From an uncultured Halieaceae bacterium (GTDB taxonomy: Bacteria > Pseudomonadota > Gammaproteobacteria > Pseudomonadales > Halieaceae): a stretch of 59,849 bases of DNA. Location: contig CALJGI010000007.1 of assembly GCA_938074045.1 (NCBI GenBank), positions 1 to 59,849 of the forward strand. Direction: 5' to 3'. A program made the translations under genes and the position numbers. Shown piece by piece: positions 8,455 to 18,968 of this stretch (the first letter of the stretch is position 1; each line of letters starts with the position of its first letter). Under the pieces are notes generated by a model. That model did no database searches and was not told the DNA's origin. It saw only the letters and a list, made by a program, of their open reading frames with translations.

Positions 8455-10634
8455 GTCAACATTACACCTTCTGTTCTCTCTGTGAGTCGTTTTGTGGTCT
8501 GAAAGTTGATGTCGAAGACAATCGCATCAGCCGTATTTCGCCGGACCCTGACCACGTCGTTAGTCGTGGCTATGCCTGCGTTAAAGGTACGCGATTCGAT
8601 TCGGTGCAGCACAGTCCCGATCGGGTTACCACACCGCTGAAACGAGTAGGTGAGAGTTGGCAGGAGGTTAGCTGGGAGGTAGCCCTGAATGATATTGCGG
8701 GTCGAATCAGGACCTTGAACGATAAGCACGGCGCACAGGCAATCGGACATTTTGTGGGTGCGCCGGGGGGAGCAAATCTGTTGGCCCCTATGTTCCGCGG
8801 TGATCTATACAAAGGTCTGGGCTCCTATCGTATGTACGGAACCGGCACCTGCGACACCATGAACAAATTCCGGGTGAATGGGGATATGTACGGTTCGCCC
8901 ATGCGTCTGTCCTATCCTGATGTTGATCACACTGAATTCATGCTGGTGTTGGGAGCTAACCCCAGCGTATCCGGAAACACGCTCTACCACCTGCCCCGGG
9001 CACTCGATCGCTTTGATGGGATAAGGAAGCGCGGCGGCCGGGTCATATTTATTAATCCGCGCAGAATAGAATCGGCTCGGCGCACTGAACATTTGTTTAT
9101 TCGGCCGGACACAGATATCTTCTTTTTAGCAGCATTTCTCAATCAGATTATTTCTCGTGGTGCCACAGACCAGTCGCGTATTGAGGCGACCATGAAAAAT
9201 TTTGGTGAGCTGGCATCGGTCGTATCTCGCTGGACACCTGAACGCCAGGCACAGGTAACAGGAATTTCGGCGTCTACTTTGCTGGACCTGGTTGACGGTT
9301 ACGTCGCAGCATCCGCAGCCGCTCTGAATATGGCCACCGGTGTGAATCAGGGTCGCAGCGGCACCTTATGTTACTGGCTGCTCGAGGCTATCAGTCTGGT
9401 CAGTGGGAATTTCGACCGGCGTGGAGGAAACCTTATTGGTGATGGCATCATGGATTTCGCGCTGCTTGCAAAGGACGACGAGCATCTGAAACTGGGATAC
9501 CACCGTGAAGACGGTTTGCCAATGGTGAGTGGGCAGCAACCCTCTGGCATGCTGGCAGCAGATATTGAAGATGGTCGGGTCAAAGCGCTCATCGTGGAAG
9601 CGTCCAATCCGGCACTTGCCTGTAGCAACCCCGATGGTCGTCTGGATTCCGCGCTGGAAAATCTGGATTTGCTGGTCTGCATCGACTGGTTTATAAATGA
9701 AACTGGAAATTATGCCGATTACATTCTGCCGGCTGCGACGTGGTTGGAGCGATCGGGTATGCCCTTCGCGCTGCAGACCTTTTCGGCCTGTACTCCGACA
9801 CCGTACCTCTATGCTACGGGGCCGGTGTTGGAGCCTCCGGAGGGAGTGCGTCACGAGTGGTGGATATACACCCGTCTCGCCGACAAGCTGGCCGTTACGC
9901 TTATGGGTAATCGGCTGTTGAGTTTTGGTCTCAAGCTCTGTGCCCGCCTGGCTCACACCCGGTTTGGAAGTTGGGTGAAAGTTCCCGAATGGTTGATGAG
10001 TGGCATGCTGAAGCAGGCCGGGCAGCCGGGATTAAAGCAAATGCTGCGCGACCATCCCCATGGACTCCGTCTGCCCGATAATGATGGCAATAATTTTTTA
10101 GGCACTGATCGAGTGCTGACCGAGGATGGACTGGTTGATCTGGCACCTCCGCCATATGTGGAAGCTTTTGACGCAAAGATAGAAGCGCTGTTTGCCGAGG
10201 AATTGCAGAATGTGGATCAGCTGAAACTTATTGGCAAGCGTGAAATCAAGCGTATGAACTCATCTTCATCTAATTCGCCTCGCTTGGTTAAAGAGACCAG
10301 CAATTACGCCTACCTCAGTCCAGAAGATGCGGCGCGAGCTGGTGTTACAGATGACGACTTTGTTGAGGTATCGTCACGGTATGGCACCATCCATATTCCT
10401 GTCCGGGTAACTGACGAGATGATGCCAAGGACGCTAGCTATCCCACAGTGCTGGGGTCATCAGAAAGCGGAAGGGCTATCTCATGCGCGTCTTCATCCCG
10501 GGGTGAACTCCAACTTGCTCGCCGGTGATGGTTCTCGCAATATCGAAGCACTCTCTGGCATGTCTCACCTGTCCGGCATATTGGTCGATATCAGGAAAGC
10601 CGATGAGCAGATACCCGTAACCGAACTTCTATAA
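8451..10634 (+). CDS. Molybdopterin (bis-MGD) oxidoreductase, iron-sulfur containing
   Basis: A 727-residue enzyme of the DMSO reductase/formate dehydrogenase superfamily. Cys8, Cys11, Cys15 and Cys43 form a CxxC-x3-C-x27-C site for one [4Fe-4S] cluster. The following domains bind bis-MGD. Cys134 in GTGTCDTMNKF is a candidate metal-proximal residue. The C-terminal dinucleotide-binding domain is recognisable (YAYLSPEDAARAGV, GVNSNLL). There is no twin-arginine signal, so it should be cytoplasmic. No partner iron-sulfur, membrane or chaperone subunit is encoded nearby, which is typical of single-subunit assimilatory or poorly characterised members. The gene runs 10 bases after a GAGG site and its 3' end overlaps convergent mltF by six bases. 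Substrate unknown. Confidence 0.87.
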   Translation: MSQHYTFCSLCESFCGLKVDVEDNRISRISPDPDHVVSRGYACVKGTRFDSVQHSPDRVTTPLKRVGESWQEVSWEVALNDIAGRIRTLNDKHGAQAIGHFVGAPGGANLLAPMFRGDLYKGLGSYRMYGTGTCDTMNKFRVNGDMYGSPMRLSYPDVDHTEFMLVLGANPSVSGNTLYHLPRALDRFDGIRKRGGRVIFINPRRIESARRTEHLFIRPDTDIFFLAAFLNQIISRGATDQSRIEATMKNFGELASVVSRWTPERQAQVTGISASTLLDLVDGYVAASAAALNMATGVNQGRSGTLCYWLLEAISLVSGNFDRRGGNLIGDGIMDFALLAKDDEHLKLGYHREDGLPMVSGQQPSGMLAADIEDGRVKALIVEASNPALACSNPDGRLDSALENLDLLVCIDWFINETGNYADYILPAATWLERSGMPFALQTFSACTPTPYLYATGPVLEPPEGVRHEWWIYTRLADKLAVTLMGNRLLSFGLKLCARLAHTRFGSWVKVPEWLMSGMLKQAGQPGLKQMLRDHPHGLRLPDNDGNNFLGTDRVLTEDGLVDLAPPPYVEAFDAKIEALFAEELQNVDQLKLIGKREIKRMNSSSSNSPRLVKETSNYAYLSPEDAARAGVTDDDFVEVSSRYGTIHIPVRVTDEMMPRTLAIPQCWGHQKAEGLSHARLHPGVNSNLLAGDGSRNIEALSGMSHLSGILVDIRKADEQIPVTELL

Positions 10635-12047
10635 CGCTGACAGCGTATCCTGCAGTATGTGGGGCAGATATTGAGTTACGCTGATGGGTGGCTTCTCCCG
10701 GGTGCTGGCTACCTCCTGCCAGGCCAGCATATTGTAGTACAGCCGAATGTTTTGCACGTAGGAAACAGCTTCATTTCCGCGGGCGAAACCGTAGCGGGTT
10801 TGCTTGTACCACTTGGATTTTTGCAATAGTGGTAACGTGGCTTTTACATCCATCCAGAGGTGTGGATCTGCGCCCCGACGCTCAGTAAGGACCCGAGCAT
10901 CCTCCAGGTGACCCAACCCGATGTTGTAAGCCGCCAGCGCAAACCAGGTTCGATCGGGTTCGGTTATATCCTCAGGTAGTCTGCGTTTCATATTTTTGAA
11001 GTAGCGCGCGCCGCCGCGAAGGCTCTGCCTGGCGTCGAGTCTGTTTTCTACGCCCAGTTCTCGAGCCGTGTTCATTGTCAGCATCATCATGCCTCTGACT
11101 CCGGTGGGTGACCGCGCCAGCGGATTCCAGTGGGACTCCTGGTAGCTGACTGCCGCCAGAAATTCCCAGTCCAGCTGAAATTCCGCTGCTACTTCTTCGA
11201 TTAGCGGCCGGTATTTAGGCAATTTGCGGTGCATGTTCCGAGCAAAGGTGACCGAACTCGCCTGGCTGACGTCGCTGGCGTGGCCGAAATGTTCCTCGCG
11301 CAGGCTTTCCAGTGTGCCATCCGCCTCGATCCGGTCGAAGAAGCTGTTGATGCGGTTTATCAGCCGCCTGTTTCTATCATCGTCGATCAATACCCATGCC
11401 TTTTCCGCTTCCTCGGGTAGCGTGAATCCAACTCCCAGACTGCTGAACAGAGCCCGCTGAGCGGAAAATTCATCAGAATCCACCAGGGTGGCATCAATAT
11501 CACCAGCGGCGACTAGCTCCAGCAGGTCCAGCGCTTCCAGACCGGGCTCGACCCGCCACGTGAGCTCTGGAAAATCTGCGCGCAGACGACTGAGCGTTTC
11601 AACCTGGGCGCTGTCGGCAACCACCATCAGACTGCGACCGGCGAGTTGTTGGACGTTGCGCGGACGGTGAGTTCCCGTCCGGTATATGAAGTGGGAGCTT
11701 ATTTCTCGATAGGGGCGGGAGAGGGCAAATCTTTGTTTTCTTTCAGGCGTTATACTGAGTCCGGCGGCGGCAATATGGCTGCTGCCGCGCTCCAGCGAGG
11801 CAAAAATGGCCTCGATGTTATATCTGGACCTGAATCGTAAATCGACGCCAAGATCACGGGAAAACAATTGTGCGAGGTCATACTCAAATCCGTCTGGGCC
11901 GTTGCGACCCTCATAGAAGGTAGTCGGTCCATTGCGCGACATTACATGTATTTCACCCTCGCTCAGAATCTCGTCCAGAGAATCCTGGTAGAGACAACCT
12001 GACAAAAAGAAGGTGGCGCACAGTGCGGAGCTGAGGATGCGTATCAT
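10629..12047 (-). CDS. mltF: Membrane-bound lytic murein transglycosylase F
   Basis: A 472-residue outer-membrane lipoprotein that cleaves peptidoglycan glycan strands to 1,6-anhydro-muropeptides. The signal peptide ends in a lipobox, LSGC, with Cys18 as the lipidated residue. Residues about 25-260 form a solute-binding-protein-like (SBP_bac_3) regulatory domain (ITPERKQRFALSRPY). Residues about 285-440 form the SLT lysozyme-like domain with catalytic Glu304 in SYQESHWNP and the GVRGMMMLT motif. The domain order and length match MltF. It is divergent from purL, as in Pseudomonas and Enterobacteria, and convergent with the molybdopterin enzyme gene. Confidence 0.93.
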   Translation of the reverse strand: MIRILSSALCATFFLSGCLYQDSLDEILSEGEIHVMSRNGPTTFYEGRNGPDGFEYDLAQLFSRDLGVDLRFRSRYNIEAIFASLERGSSHIAAAGLSITPERKQRFALSRPYREISSHFIYRTGTHRPRNVQQLAGRSLMVVADSAQVETLSRLRADFPELTWRVEPGLEALDLLELVAAGDIDATLVDSDEFSAQRALFSSLGVGFTLPEEAEKAWVLIDDDRNRRLINRINSFFDRIEADGTLESLREEHFGHASDVSQASSVTFARNMHRKLPKYRPLIEEVAAEFQLDWEFLAAVSYQESHWNPLARSPTGVRGMMMLTMNTARELGVENRLDARQSLRGGARYFKNMKRRLPEDITEPDRTWFALAAYNIGLGHLEDARVLTERRGADPHLWMDVKATLPLLQKSKWYKQTRYGFARGNEAVSYVQNIRLYYNMLAWQEVASTREKPPISVTQYLPHILQDTLSAL

Positions 12048-12137
12048 GCTGCCATTCTATAGATGCATATTTGTTAGCTCCAGCCTGCCGGCGGTGGCTA
12101 AAATACAGTACAATAGCGCGCTTTTCGCGGAGGGGAG

Positions 12138-15100
12138 TTGGACATCGTTCCAACCGACATGATCAGGAATTTGCTGACACTGCCTGGAGCGCCTGCTCTA
12201 TCTGCTTTTCGACTGCGCAAAGTACGGGATCAAATTACTGAGCTGCTGCCCGGTGCAGAGCATTTGCGCTCTTGTACGGCGCAGTTTTTCCACTTTGCCA
12301 AGTGTAGCGAACCGCTATCCCGCGGTGATCAAAATGTGCTGGAGAAATTGCTGCAATACGGCGAAAACGTTAGCGACGTGGATTCGGCGGGCGAGCTTTT
12401 CCTGGTGGTACCCCGCCCTGGAACCATATCCCCATGGTCCAGTAAGGCGACTGATATTGCTCATAACTGCGGCCTGGACATGGTGCAGAGATTGGAGCGA
12501 GGGATTGTCTGGCACATAGACCTGGAAGGTCGTCTGGATTCGAGGCTTCGCAAAAAAATTGCCGAATTGCTGCACGACCGCATGGTAGAAACAGTACTGG
12601 ATGACCTTGTTCAGGTTGAAAACCTGTTCTCGGCTCGCGAACCCGTGCCCGGCAGAGTCGTCAACATAGTGAGTGGCGGTATAGATGCACTGCACAAGGC
12701 CAATTCCGAGTTGGGTTTGGCGTTGGCCCCGGATGAAATTGAGTATCTTTATAATAGTTTCACTCAACTGGGTCGCGACCCAAGTGACGTTGAATTGATG
12801 ATGTTCGCTCAGGCTAACTCGGAACATTGCCGGCACAAGATATTTAATGCCAGTTGGACCATCGACAACGAAGATCAGTCACACACCCTGTTTGGTATGA
12901 TTCGCAACACCTATGAACAGGCCGGCGAAGATGTCTTGTCGGCCTACTCAGACAATGCTGCGGTGGTGCGGGGAAATAGCGGGGGTCGTTTTTTTCCAGC
13001 CGATGAAAACGGTGTCTACAGCTTTCATCATGAGGAGATAAACCTGTTGATGAAGGTGGAAACACACAACCATCCGACTGCAATCGCCCCGTTTCCGGGT
13101 GCGGGTACCGGGTCCGGTGGAGAAATCAGAGATGAGGGTGCGGTGGGCCGCGGTTCTAAACCCAAGGTTGGACTAACCGGCTTCAGCGTATCCAATCTAA
13201 ATATTCCCGCTGCCGAGCAGCCCTGGGAACAGGCATACGGAAAACCTGACCGCATTGTCAGTGCACTGGACATCATGATCGAAGGTCCAATTGGAGGAGC
13301 TGCCTTCAATAATGAGTTTGGCCGCCCCAATCTTTGTGGCTATTTCAGAACACTTGAACAGCATATAGAAACCAATGCGGGGACTGCGGTTCGCGGCTAT
13401 CACAAGCCCATTATGATCGCGGGTGGTTATGGCAATATCCGTACCGAACACGTCGACAAGGGCAGTTTTGCGGCGGGGAGCAAGCTGGTGGTGCTGGGTG
13501 GCCCGGCTATGCTGATTGGTCTGGGCGGTGGTGCAGCTTCATCGATGGATAGTGGCAGCAGTAGCGAAGTTCTCGATTTTGCTTCGGTACAACGACAGAA
13601 TCCTGAAATAGAGCGACGTTGCCAGGAAGTGATCGACAAGTGCTGGCAGATGGGAGATTACAATCCCATAGACTTTATTCACGACGTCGGTGCCGGCGGA
13701 TTATCCAACGCCTTTCCCGAATTGGTTAAGGACGGTGGTACCGGCGGGAAATTCGAACTTCGTCAGGTACCCAATGACGAGCCTGGCATGTCTCCCGCCG
13801 AGTTGTGGTGCAATGAATCTCAGGAACGCTATGTGATGGCGATTGCACCGGAAAATATTGATTTGTTTGCCAATATATGTGAACGGGAACGCTGCCCGTT
13901 TGCTGTGGTAGGCGAGGCAACGGAAGAACTGCACCTGCAGGTTAGCGATGCGCAGTTTGGGGACAATCCCGTTGACCTGCCGATGTCGGTGTTGTTTGGC
14001 AAGCCGCCCAAAATGCATCGAGAGGTGAGCCGGCTCCCGGTGCCTGCGATGGCATTTTCCTGTGAGGGGATTGATGTGGCGGAGGCGCTCGATAGAGTGC
14101 TGCATTTGCCGGCAGTGGCCGCCAAGCACTTTTTGATAACCATTGGGGATCGAACTGTCACGGGCATGGTATCCAGGGATCAAATGGTGGGACCGTGGCA
14201 GGTTCCCGTGGCGGACTGCGCCGTTACAACTCTGACTTATGACACTCACAGCGGTGAAGCCATGTCCATGGGAGAGCGCACGCCCCTGGCCTTGCTCGAT
14301 GGGCCAGCCAGTGGCCGCATGGCGGTAGCAGAGGCTCTCACCAATATCGCCGCTGCCCCAATCGCCAGATTGAGTGATATCAAATTGTCTGCCAACTGGA
14401 TGTGTGCCGCTGGTACCCCGGGAGAAGACGCCATTTTGTATGACACCGTGCGGGCGGTGGGCATGGAGATGTGCCCACAGCTGGGCCTGACTATCCCGGT
14501 GGGCAAGGACTCTATGTCCATGCGCACTGCCTGGCGGGATGAGTCCGGTGATAAAGCGGTCACCTCGCCCGTAAGTTTGATAGTGTCTGCCTTTTCTCCG
14601 GTAACAGATGTTCGTCAATGTGTTACGCCACAACTCTCGATGGATTATCGAGAGTCTGAAATATGGTTGGTGGATCTGGGTGCTGGACGAAATCGCCTGG
14701 GCGGTAGTGCACTGGCGCAGGTCTATGGTGAGATCGGTGCAGAAGTCCCCGATATTGATGACATAGGCCAGTTGGCAGCCTTTTTTAACTGGGTTCAGCG
14801 CCTGTTGGCCGAGCGGCTGATTCTGGCCTACCACGACAGGTCGGATGGGGGGGCCCTTATTTCGCTGCTGGAAATGGCATTTGCTGGTCACTGTGGGCTG
14901 GATATCGATGCCGCGGCATTGGGTTATGACGGCGAAGGCGGTCACGATCTCGCCGGGTTGTTTGCCGAGGAGGCTGGCGCCGTTCTTCAGATCGCCACGG
15001 AACACACAGACCGGGCCCGGCAGTTGGCCCAGGATGCTGGTCTTGTCTCTCCAGTGATCAATGTCGCTGCATTGCGTCACGACGATGTGATTATGTTGTG

Positions 15101-16085
15101 GTCCGGGGATGAATCTTTGTTGGCCACGCCGCGATCAGAACTGCAGCGGAGTTGGTCCGAAACCAGCTACCGCATGCAGCGTCTGCGTGATAACCCTGAT
15201 GTGGCTCAGGAGGAGTTCGATGGCTTGCTCGCGGATGATCCCGGGCTGAATGTCGAGCTCCATTTTGATCCAGCTCTGGACATCGCTGCACCTTATATAT
15301 CCACAGGCCAACGGCCACGCGTTGCTATTTTGAGAGAGCAGGGTGTCAATGGTCATGTCGAGATGGCCGCGGCCTTTGATCGCGCCGGCTTTAACGCCGT
15401 CGATGTGCATATGACTGATATTCACAGCGGCAGAATCAACCTCGAAAGCTTTCGGGGGATAGCAGCTTGTGGTGGTTTCTCTTATGGTGATGTACTGGGT
15501 GCGGGAGAAGGCTGGGCTAAGAGCATTCTGTTCAACTCTGCCACCCGCGATCAGTTTGAGGCTTTTTTCCAGCGCACTGATACCTTTACTTTGGGCGTGT
15601 GCAACGGCTGCCAGATGATTTCCTCGCTACGGTCACTTATCCCGGGTGCTGCGCACTGGCCGCGTTTTTTACGTAATCGGTCCGAACAGTTTGAAGCGCG
15701 ACTGGCTCTGGTCGAAGTGACTGAAAGTCCCTCCATATTGCTCTCGGGAATGGCAGGGTCGCGCATGCCCATCGCCGTGGCTCACGGTGAGGGCAGGGCC
15801 AGTTTCAGCGAGCAGCCGGATGCTCAGATCAATGATGAGATACATCTGATTGCGTTGAGATTTGTCGATAATCATGGCCAGCCTACAGAGATCTATCCGG
15901 CCAATCCAAACGGTTCACCCCGAGGGATTACCGGTCTCACGAGTACAGATGGTCGCGCGACCATTATGATGCCCCACCCCGAGCGGGTTTTTCGCACAGT
16001 GCAACACTCCTGGGCGCCGCGGGAATGGGATGAAGATGCGCCCTGGATGCGTTTATTCAGAAATGCGCGGGTTTGGGTTGAATAA
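12138..16085 (+). CDS. purL: Phosphoribosylformylglycinamidine synthase
   Basis: A 1315-residue single-chain enzyme that makes FGAM from FGAR, glutamine and ATP in step four of purine synthesis. Order: PurS-like N-terminal domain, linker, two ATP-grasp-like AIRS halves ([38 protein letters not shown]) and a C-terminal glutamine amidotransferase with Cys1155 in GVCNGCQM and the late His-Pro-Glu (MMPHPER). The length is slightly above the E. coli enzyme. TTG 12138 follows GGAGG by only four bases. ATG 12159 ([17 protein letters not shown]) aligns better with known N-termini but lacks a near ribosome-binding site, so the start is uncertain by seven codons. Divergent from mltF. Confidence 0.96.
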   Translation: MDIVPTDMIRNLLTLPGAPALSAFRLRKVRDQITELLPGAEHLRSCTAQFFHFAKCSEPLSRGDQNVLEKLLQYGENVSDVDSAGELFLVVPRPGTISPWSSKATDIAHNCGLDMVQRLERGIVWHIDLEGRLDSRLRKKIAELLHDRMVETVLDDLVQVENLFSAREPVPGRVVNIVSGGIDALHKANSELGLALAPDEIEYLYNSFTQLGRDPSDVELMMFAQANSEHCRHKIFNASWTIDNEDQSHTLFGMIRNTYEQAGEDVLSAYSDNAAVVRGNSGGRFFPADENGVYSFHHEEINLLMKVETHNHPTAIAPFPGAGTGSGGEIRDEGAVGRGSKPKVGLTGFSVSNLNIPAAEQPWEQAYGKPDRIVSALDIMIEGPIGGAAFNNEFGRPNLCGYFRTLEQHIETNAGTAVRGYHKPIMIAGGYGNIRTEHVDKGSFAAGSKLVVLGGPAMLIGLGGGAASSMDSGSSSEVLDFASVQRQNPEIERRCQEVIDKCWQMGDYNPIDFIHDVGAGGLSNAFPELVKDGGTGGKFELRQVPNDEPGMSPAELWCNESQERYVMAIAPENIDLFANICERERCPFAVVGEATEELHLQVSDAQFGDNPVDLPMSVLFGKPPKMHREVSRLPVPAMAFSCEGIDVAEALDRVLHLPAVAAKHFLITIGDRTVTGMVSRDQMVGPWQVPVADCAVTTLTYDTHSGEAMSMGERTPLALLDGPASGRMAVAEALTNIAAAPIARLSDIKLSANWMCAAGTPGEDAILYDTVRAVGMEMCPQLGLTIPVGKDSMSMRTAWRDESGDKAVTSPVSLIVSAFSPVTDVRQCVTPQLSMDYRESEIWLVDLGAGRNRLGGSALAQVYGEIGAEVPDIDDIGQLAAFFNWVQRLLAERLILAYHDRSDGGALISLLEMAFAGHCGLDIDAAALGYDGEGGHDLAGLFAEEAGAVLQIATEHTDRARQLAQDAGLVSPVINVAALRHDDVIMLWSGDESLLATPRSELQRSWSETSYRMQRLRDNPDVAQEEFDGLLADDPGLNVELHFDPALDIAAPYISTGQRPRVAILREQGVNGHVEMAAAFDRAGFNAVDVHMTDIHSGRINLESFRGIAACGGFSYGDVLGAGEGWAKSILFNSATRDQFEAFFQRTDTFTLGVCNGCQMISSLRSLIPGAAHWPRFLRNRSEQFEARLALVEVTESPSILLSGMAGSRMPIAVAHGEGRASFSEQPDAQINDEIHLIALRFVDNHGQPTEIYPANPNGSPRGITGLTSTDGRATIMMPHPERVFRTVQHSWAPREWDEDAPWMRLFRNARVWVE

Positions 16086-16134
16086 CCTTCCCATCGCCCC
16101 CATTAGAAAGCGAGATAAAGCACGAGCCCATAAC

Positions 16135-18003
16135 ATGATAAATACATATCCCGTCTGGAAGTACCTATTGGTCCTGGTTATTGCTGGGCTGGGATTTTTC
16201 TATGCTGCCCCCAATCTCTATGCCCCTGATCCTGCGTTGCAAATATCCGGCGAGAGTAGTTCCCTGGTTATTGACGATGCGGTCCTGGCAAAAGCCTCCA
16301 GCGCACTGGATGAGGCTGGTATATCCTGGTTTGGTGGGGAGGTGGGGGAGAAGGGTAGAAATCTCCTGCTACGACTGAATTCTCAAGATGACCAGCTGCC
16401 GGGTCAGCGAGTTCTGCAACGCGCGTTGGGGGACAACTACATTGTTGCCTTGAACCTTGCTCCGACTACACCGGCCTGGTTAAGCGACTATGGCGCTCAA
16501 CCCATGAAACTGGGTCTTGACCTCAGCGGGGGCGTGCACTTTCTGCTGGAAGTGGATGTTGATTCCGCGGTGGAACGGCGGCGGGAGTTTTACACCAATG
16601 CCATAAAAAAGGTGTTTCGAGAGGATCGTCTGCGGGCCCGGATAAATCTGGACGAAGATGGTGTTATGCGCGTGCAGTTCACGGATGAAGAACTCCGTAC
16701 CAGAGGCAGTAAATTAATTGCCGATCAATACCCGGAATTGCAGCGCTTGAAGGTTGAGTCCGACGAACAGTTGTTGCTGGAAGTGAGCATGAGTGAACAG
16801 CAACAGAGAGAACTTGCCGGGTACGCTGTGAGCCAGAATGAAACTACATTGCGTAACCGCGTAAACGAGTTGGGAGTAGCAGAGCCCCTGGTTCAGCGGC
16901 AGGGTCGCAACCGGATTGTTGTGGAGCTTCCCGGCATTCAGGATACAGCCGAAGCCAAGCGTATTCTCGGTAAAACGGCGAACCTGGAGTTTCGGTTGGA
17001 GGCGCGCTATGACTCCCCGGTGGCGAGCAAGGAAACCTTTGAGTTTCGCGATCAGAGTCGCGGTGTGAGAACCGCTGATCTGGAACGTGAGGTGGTAATT
17101 ACAGGTGAACGGGTCTCCAATGCCCGTGCAAGTTTTGATGAGAATGGTCGGCCCCAGGTTAATATTGACCTGGACAGTGAAGGGGGCGCCCTTATGCACC
17201 GGGCGACACGAGACAACATCAAGCGTGGTATGGCATCGCTTTTTATCGAACGCAAAAACCGAACCCGTTATGAGAGAAGCGCAAACGGAGAGGAAGTTGT
17301 TGTCAAGGTGCCCTACGATGAAAAGAAGATTATAAATCTGGCGACGATTCAATCGGCTCTGGGTGCCGCTTTTCGTATCACTGGTATAGACAGCTCGGCT
17401 GAAGCTTCAGAATTGGCGCTGCTGTTGCGTGCAGGTTCCCTGGCGGCACCGATAGAGTTTGTTGAGGAACGCACAGTAGGCCCGTCATTGGGGGCCGAGA
17501 ATATTGCGCTGGGGGTCAAGTCCGTTCAGGTCGGCCTCGCCCTGGTCGTCTTGTTCATGATTCTCTACTACCGATTGTTTGGTATCGCCGCTGTAATGGC
17601 ACTCAGTCTTAATATCGTGCTGCTGATTGCTTGTATGTCGATATTGTCCGCCACACTGACGCTGCCAGGAATAGCCGGTATCGTTCTCACCGTGGGTATG
17701 GCGGTTGATGCGAACGTCCTAATTTTTGCGCGCATTCGGGAAGAGTTGCGCAACAAGGCCTCGCCGCAGATGGCCATTCATGCGGGCTACGAGCGCGCAT
17801 TCACCACCATTATGGACGCTAATATCACCACGTTACTGGTGGCGCTCATACTATACGCAGTCGGTACAGGGCCTATAAGAGGGTTTGCTGTGACACTCTC
17901 GTTGGGCATTGTGACCTCAATGTTTACGGCCATTGTGGGCACCCGTGCCCTGGTCAATCTTTACTATGGCCGGCGTAATGTGAAAACGTTGTCCATAGGC
18001 TGA
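16135..18003 (+). CDS. secD: Protein translocase subunit SecD
   Basis: A 622-residue inner-membrane protein that, with SecF, uses the proton gradient to pull secreted proteins out of SecYEG. It has one N-terminal helix (about 9-29), a large periplasmic region with the LGLDLSGGVHFLLEVD motif, and five C-terminal helices containing TVGMAVDANVLIFARIREE, whose Asp is central to proton movement. I start at ATG 16135 (MINTYPVWKYLL). The frame is open upstream into the end of purL, but those residues do not resemble SecD. Only 49 bases separate it from purL. The yajC, tgt and queA genes that usually precede secD are missing here. Confidence 0.95.
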   Translation: MINTYPVWKYLLVLVIAGLGFFYAAPNLYAPDPALQISGESSSLVIDDAVLAKASSALDEAGISWFGGEVGEKGRNLLLRLNSQDDQLPGQRVLQRALGDNYIVALNLAPTTPAWLSDYGAQPMKLGLDLSGGVHFLLEVDVDSAVERRREFYTNAIKKVFREDRLRARINLDEDGVMRVQFTDEELRTRGSKLIADQYPELQRLKVESDEQLLLEVSMSEQQQRELAGYAVSQNETTLRNRVNELGVAEPLVQRQGRNRIVVELPGIQDTAEAKRILGKTANLEFRLEARYDSPVASKETFEFRDQSRGVRTADLEREVVITGERVSNARASFDENGRPQVNIDLDSEGGALMHRATRDNIKRGMASLFIERKNRTRYERSANGEEVVVKVPYDEKKIINLATIQSALGAAFRITGIDSSAEASELALLLRAGSLAAPIEFVEERTVGPSLGAENIALGVKSVQVGLALVVLFMILYYRLFGIAAVMALSLNIVLLIACMSILSATLTLPGIAGIVLTVGMAVDANVLIFARIREELRNKASPQMAIHAGYERAFTTIMDANITTLLVALILYAVGTGPIRGFAVTLSLGIVTSMFTAIVGTRALVNLYYGRRNVKTLSIG

Positions 18004-18018
18004 AACAGGTAACCGACG

Positions 18019-18930
18019 ATGAAAGTAATAGATTTCATGGGTATTCGCAGGATAGCAGCGGGTTTCTCAGTTGTTGTACTGATCGCCTGCGTGACTTCCC
18101 TGGCAATTAACGGCCTGAATTTCGGCCTGGATTTCACCGGTGGAACATTGGTTGAAACCCATTACAGTGACACAGCGCCACTGGTGGAAATTCGATCGAT
18201 ACTTGCCGAGCGGGGATATGCAGATGCCGTGGTTGTGGCGTTTGGCTCCGACCAGGATGTACTTATTCGGTTGCCCAAGGGATTTTCAGATACCCAGGGC
18301 GCTGAACTGCTCACACTGCTGCAACAGTCATACGATGGAGCGGTTGAGCTGCGGCGTATAGAGTTCGTTGGCCCGCAAGTGGGGGATGAACTCAAAGAGC
18401 AGGGCGGCCTCGCCATGTTGGTGGCACTGGGCATGGTGATGCTCTACATAGCATTCCGCTTTCAGTTCAAATTTTCGGTAGGTGCGGTTGTTGCATTGGC
18501 GCATGATGTTCTCATCACAGTTGGCTTGTTCTCAATCATGGACTGGGATTTTGACCTTACCGTGATGGCGGCTGTGTTGGCCGTTATAGGATATTCACTA
18601 AACGATACTATTGTCGTATCGGATCGTATTCGGGAAAATTTCCGCAAGATACGCAAAAGCGATCCCGTCTCTATCATCAATATTTCTCTCTCGGAAACGC
18701 TGGGACGGACGCTAGTTACATCATTGACCACCCTGCTGGTATTGATGGCGCTCTTTATCTTTGGCGGCGAAATGATTCACGAATTCGCGCGTGCACTGAT
18801 GATTGGCGTGGTTGTGGGGACATATTCGTCTATCTACGTCGCCGCCAATGTGCTGCTGGGCATGAGTATCAGCAAGGAAGATTTGATGATTCCGGTTAAG
18901 GAAGGTGCAGAGTTCGAAGCTATGCCTTGA
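18019..18930 (+). CDS. secF: Protein translocase subunit SecF
   Basis: A 303-residue partner of SecD. The first helix (about 14-30) is followed by GLDFTGGTLVE, the SecF form of the DxxGG motif. After a short periplasmic domain come five helices including VIGYSLNDTIVVSDRIRENFRK, the membrane motif matching that of SecD, and a helix containing the segment GRTLVTSLTTLLVL. It is 15 bases downstream of secD with a GTAACCGACG spacer, clearly in one operon. The length is typical. The 3' end is 38 bases from the convergent suhB. Confidence 0.95.
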   Translation: MKVIDFMGIRRIAAGFSVVVLIACVTSLAINGLNFGLDFTGGTLVETHYSDTAPLVEIRSILAERGYADAVVVAFGSDQDVLIRLPKGFSDTQGAELLTLLQQSYDGAVELRRIEFVGPQVGDELKEQGGLAMLVALGMVMLYIAFRFQFKFSVGAVVALAHDVLITVGLFSIMDWDFDLTVMAAVLAVIGYSLNDTIVVSDRIRENFRKIRKSDPVSIINISLSETLGRTLVTSLTTLLVLMALFIFGGEMIHEFARALMIGVVVGTYSSIYVAANVLLGMSISKEDLMIPVKEGAEFEAMP

Positions 18931-18968
18931 AGCTGGCGTCTGACTCGGAGGGTAATTGGGTTTTCCGA

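Noticed and set aside
13701..15080. Long open frame of 459 codons on the minus strand
   Set aside because: It lies entirely inside purL on the opposite strand, has no family features and reads as low-complexity His/Arg/Gln; an antisense shadow.
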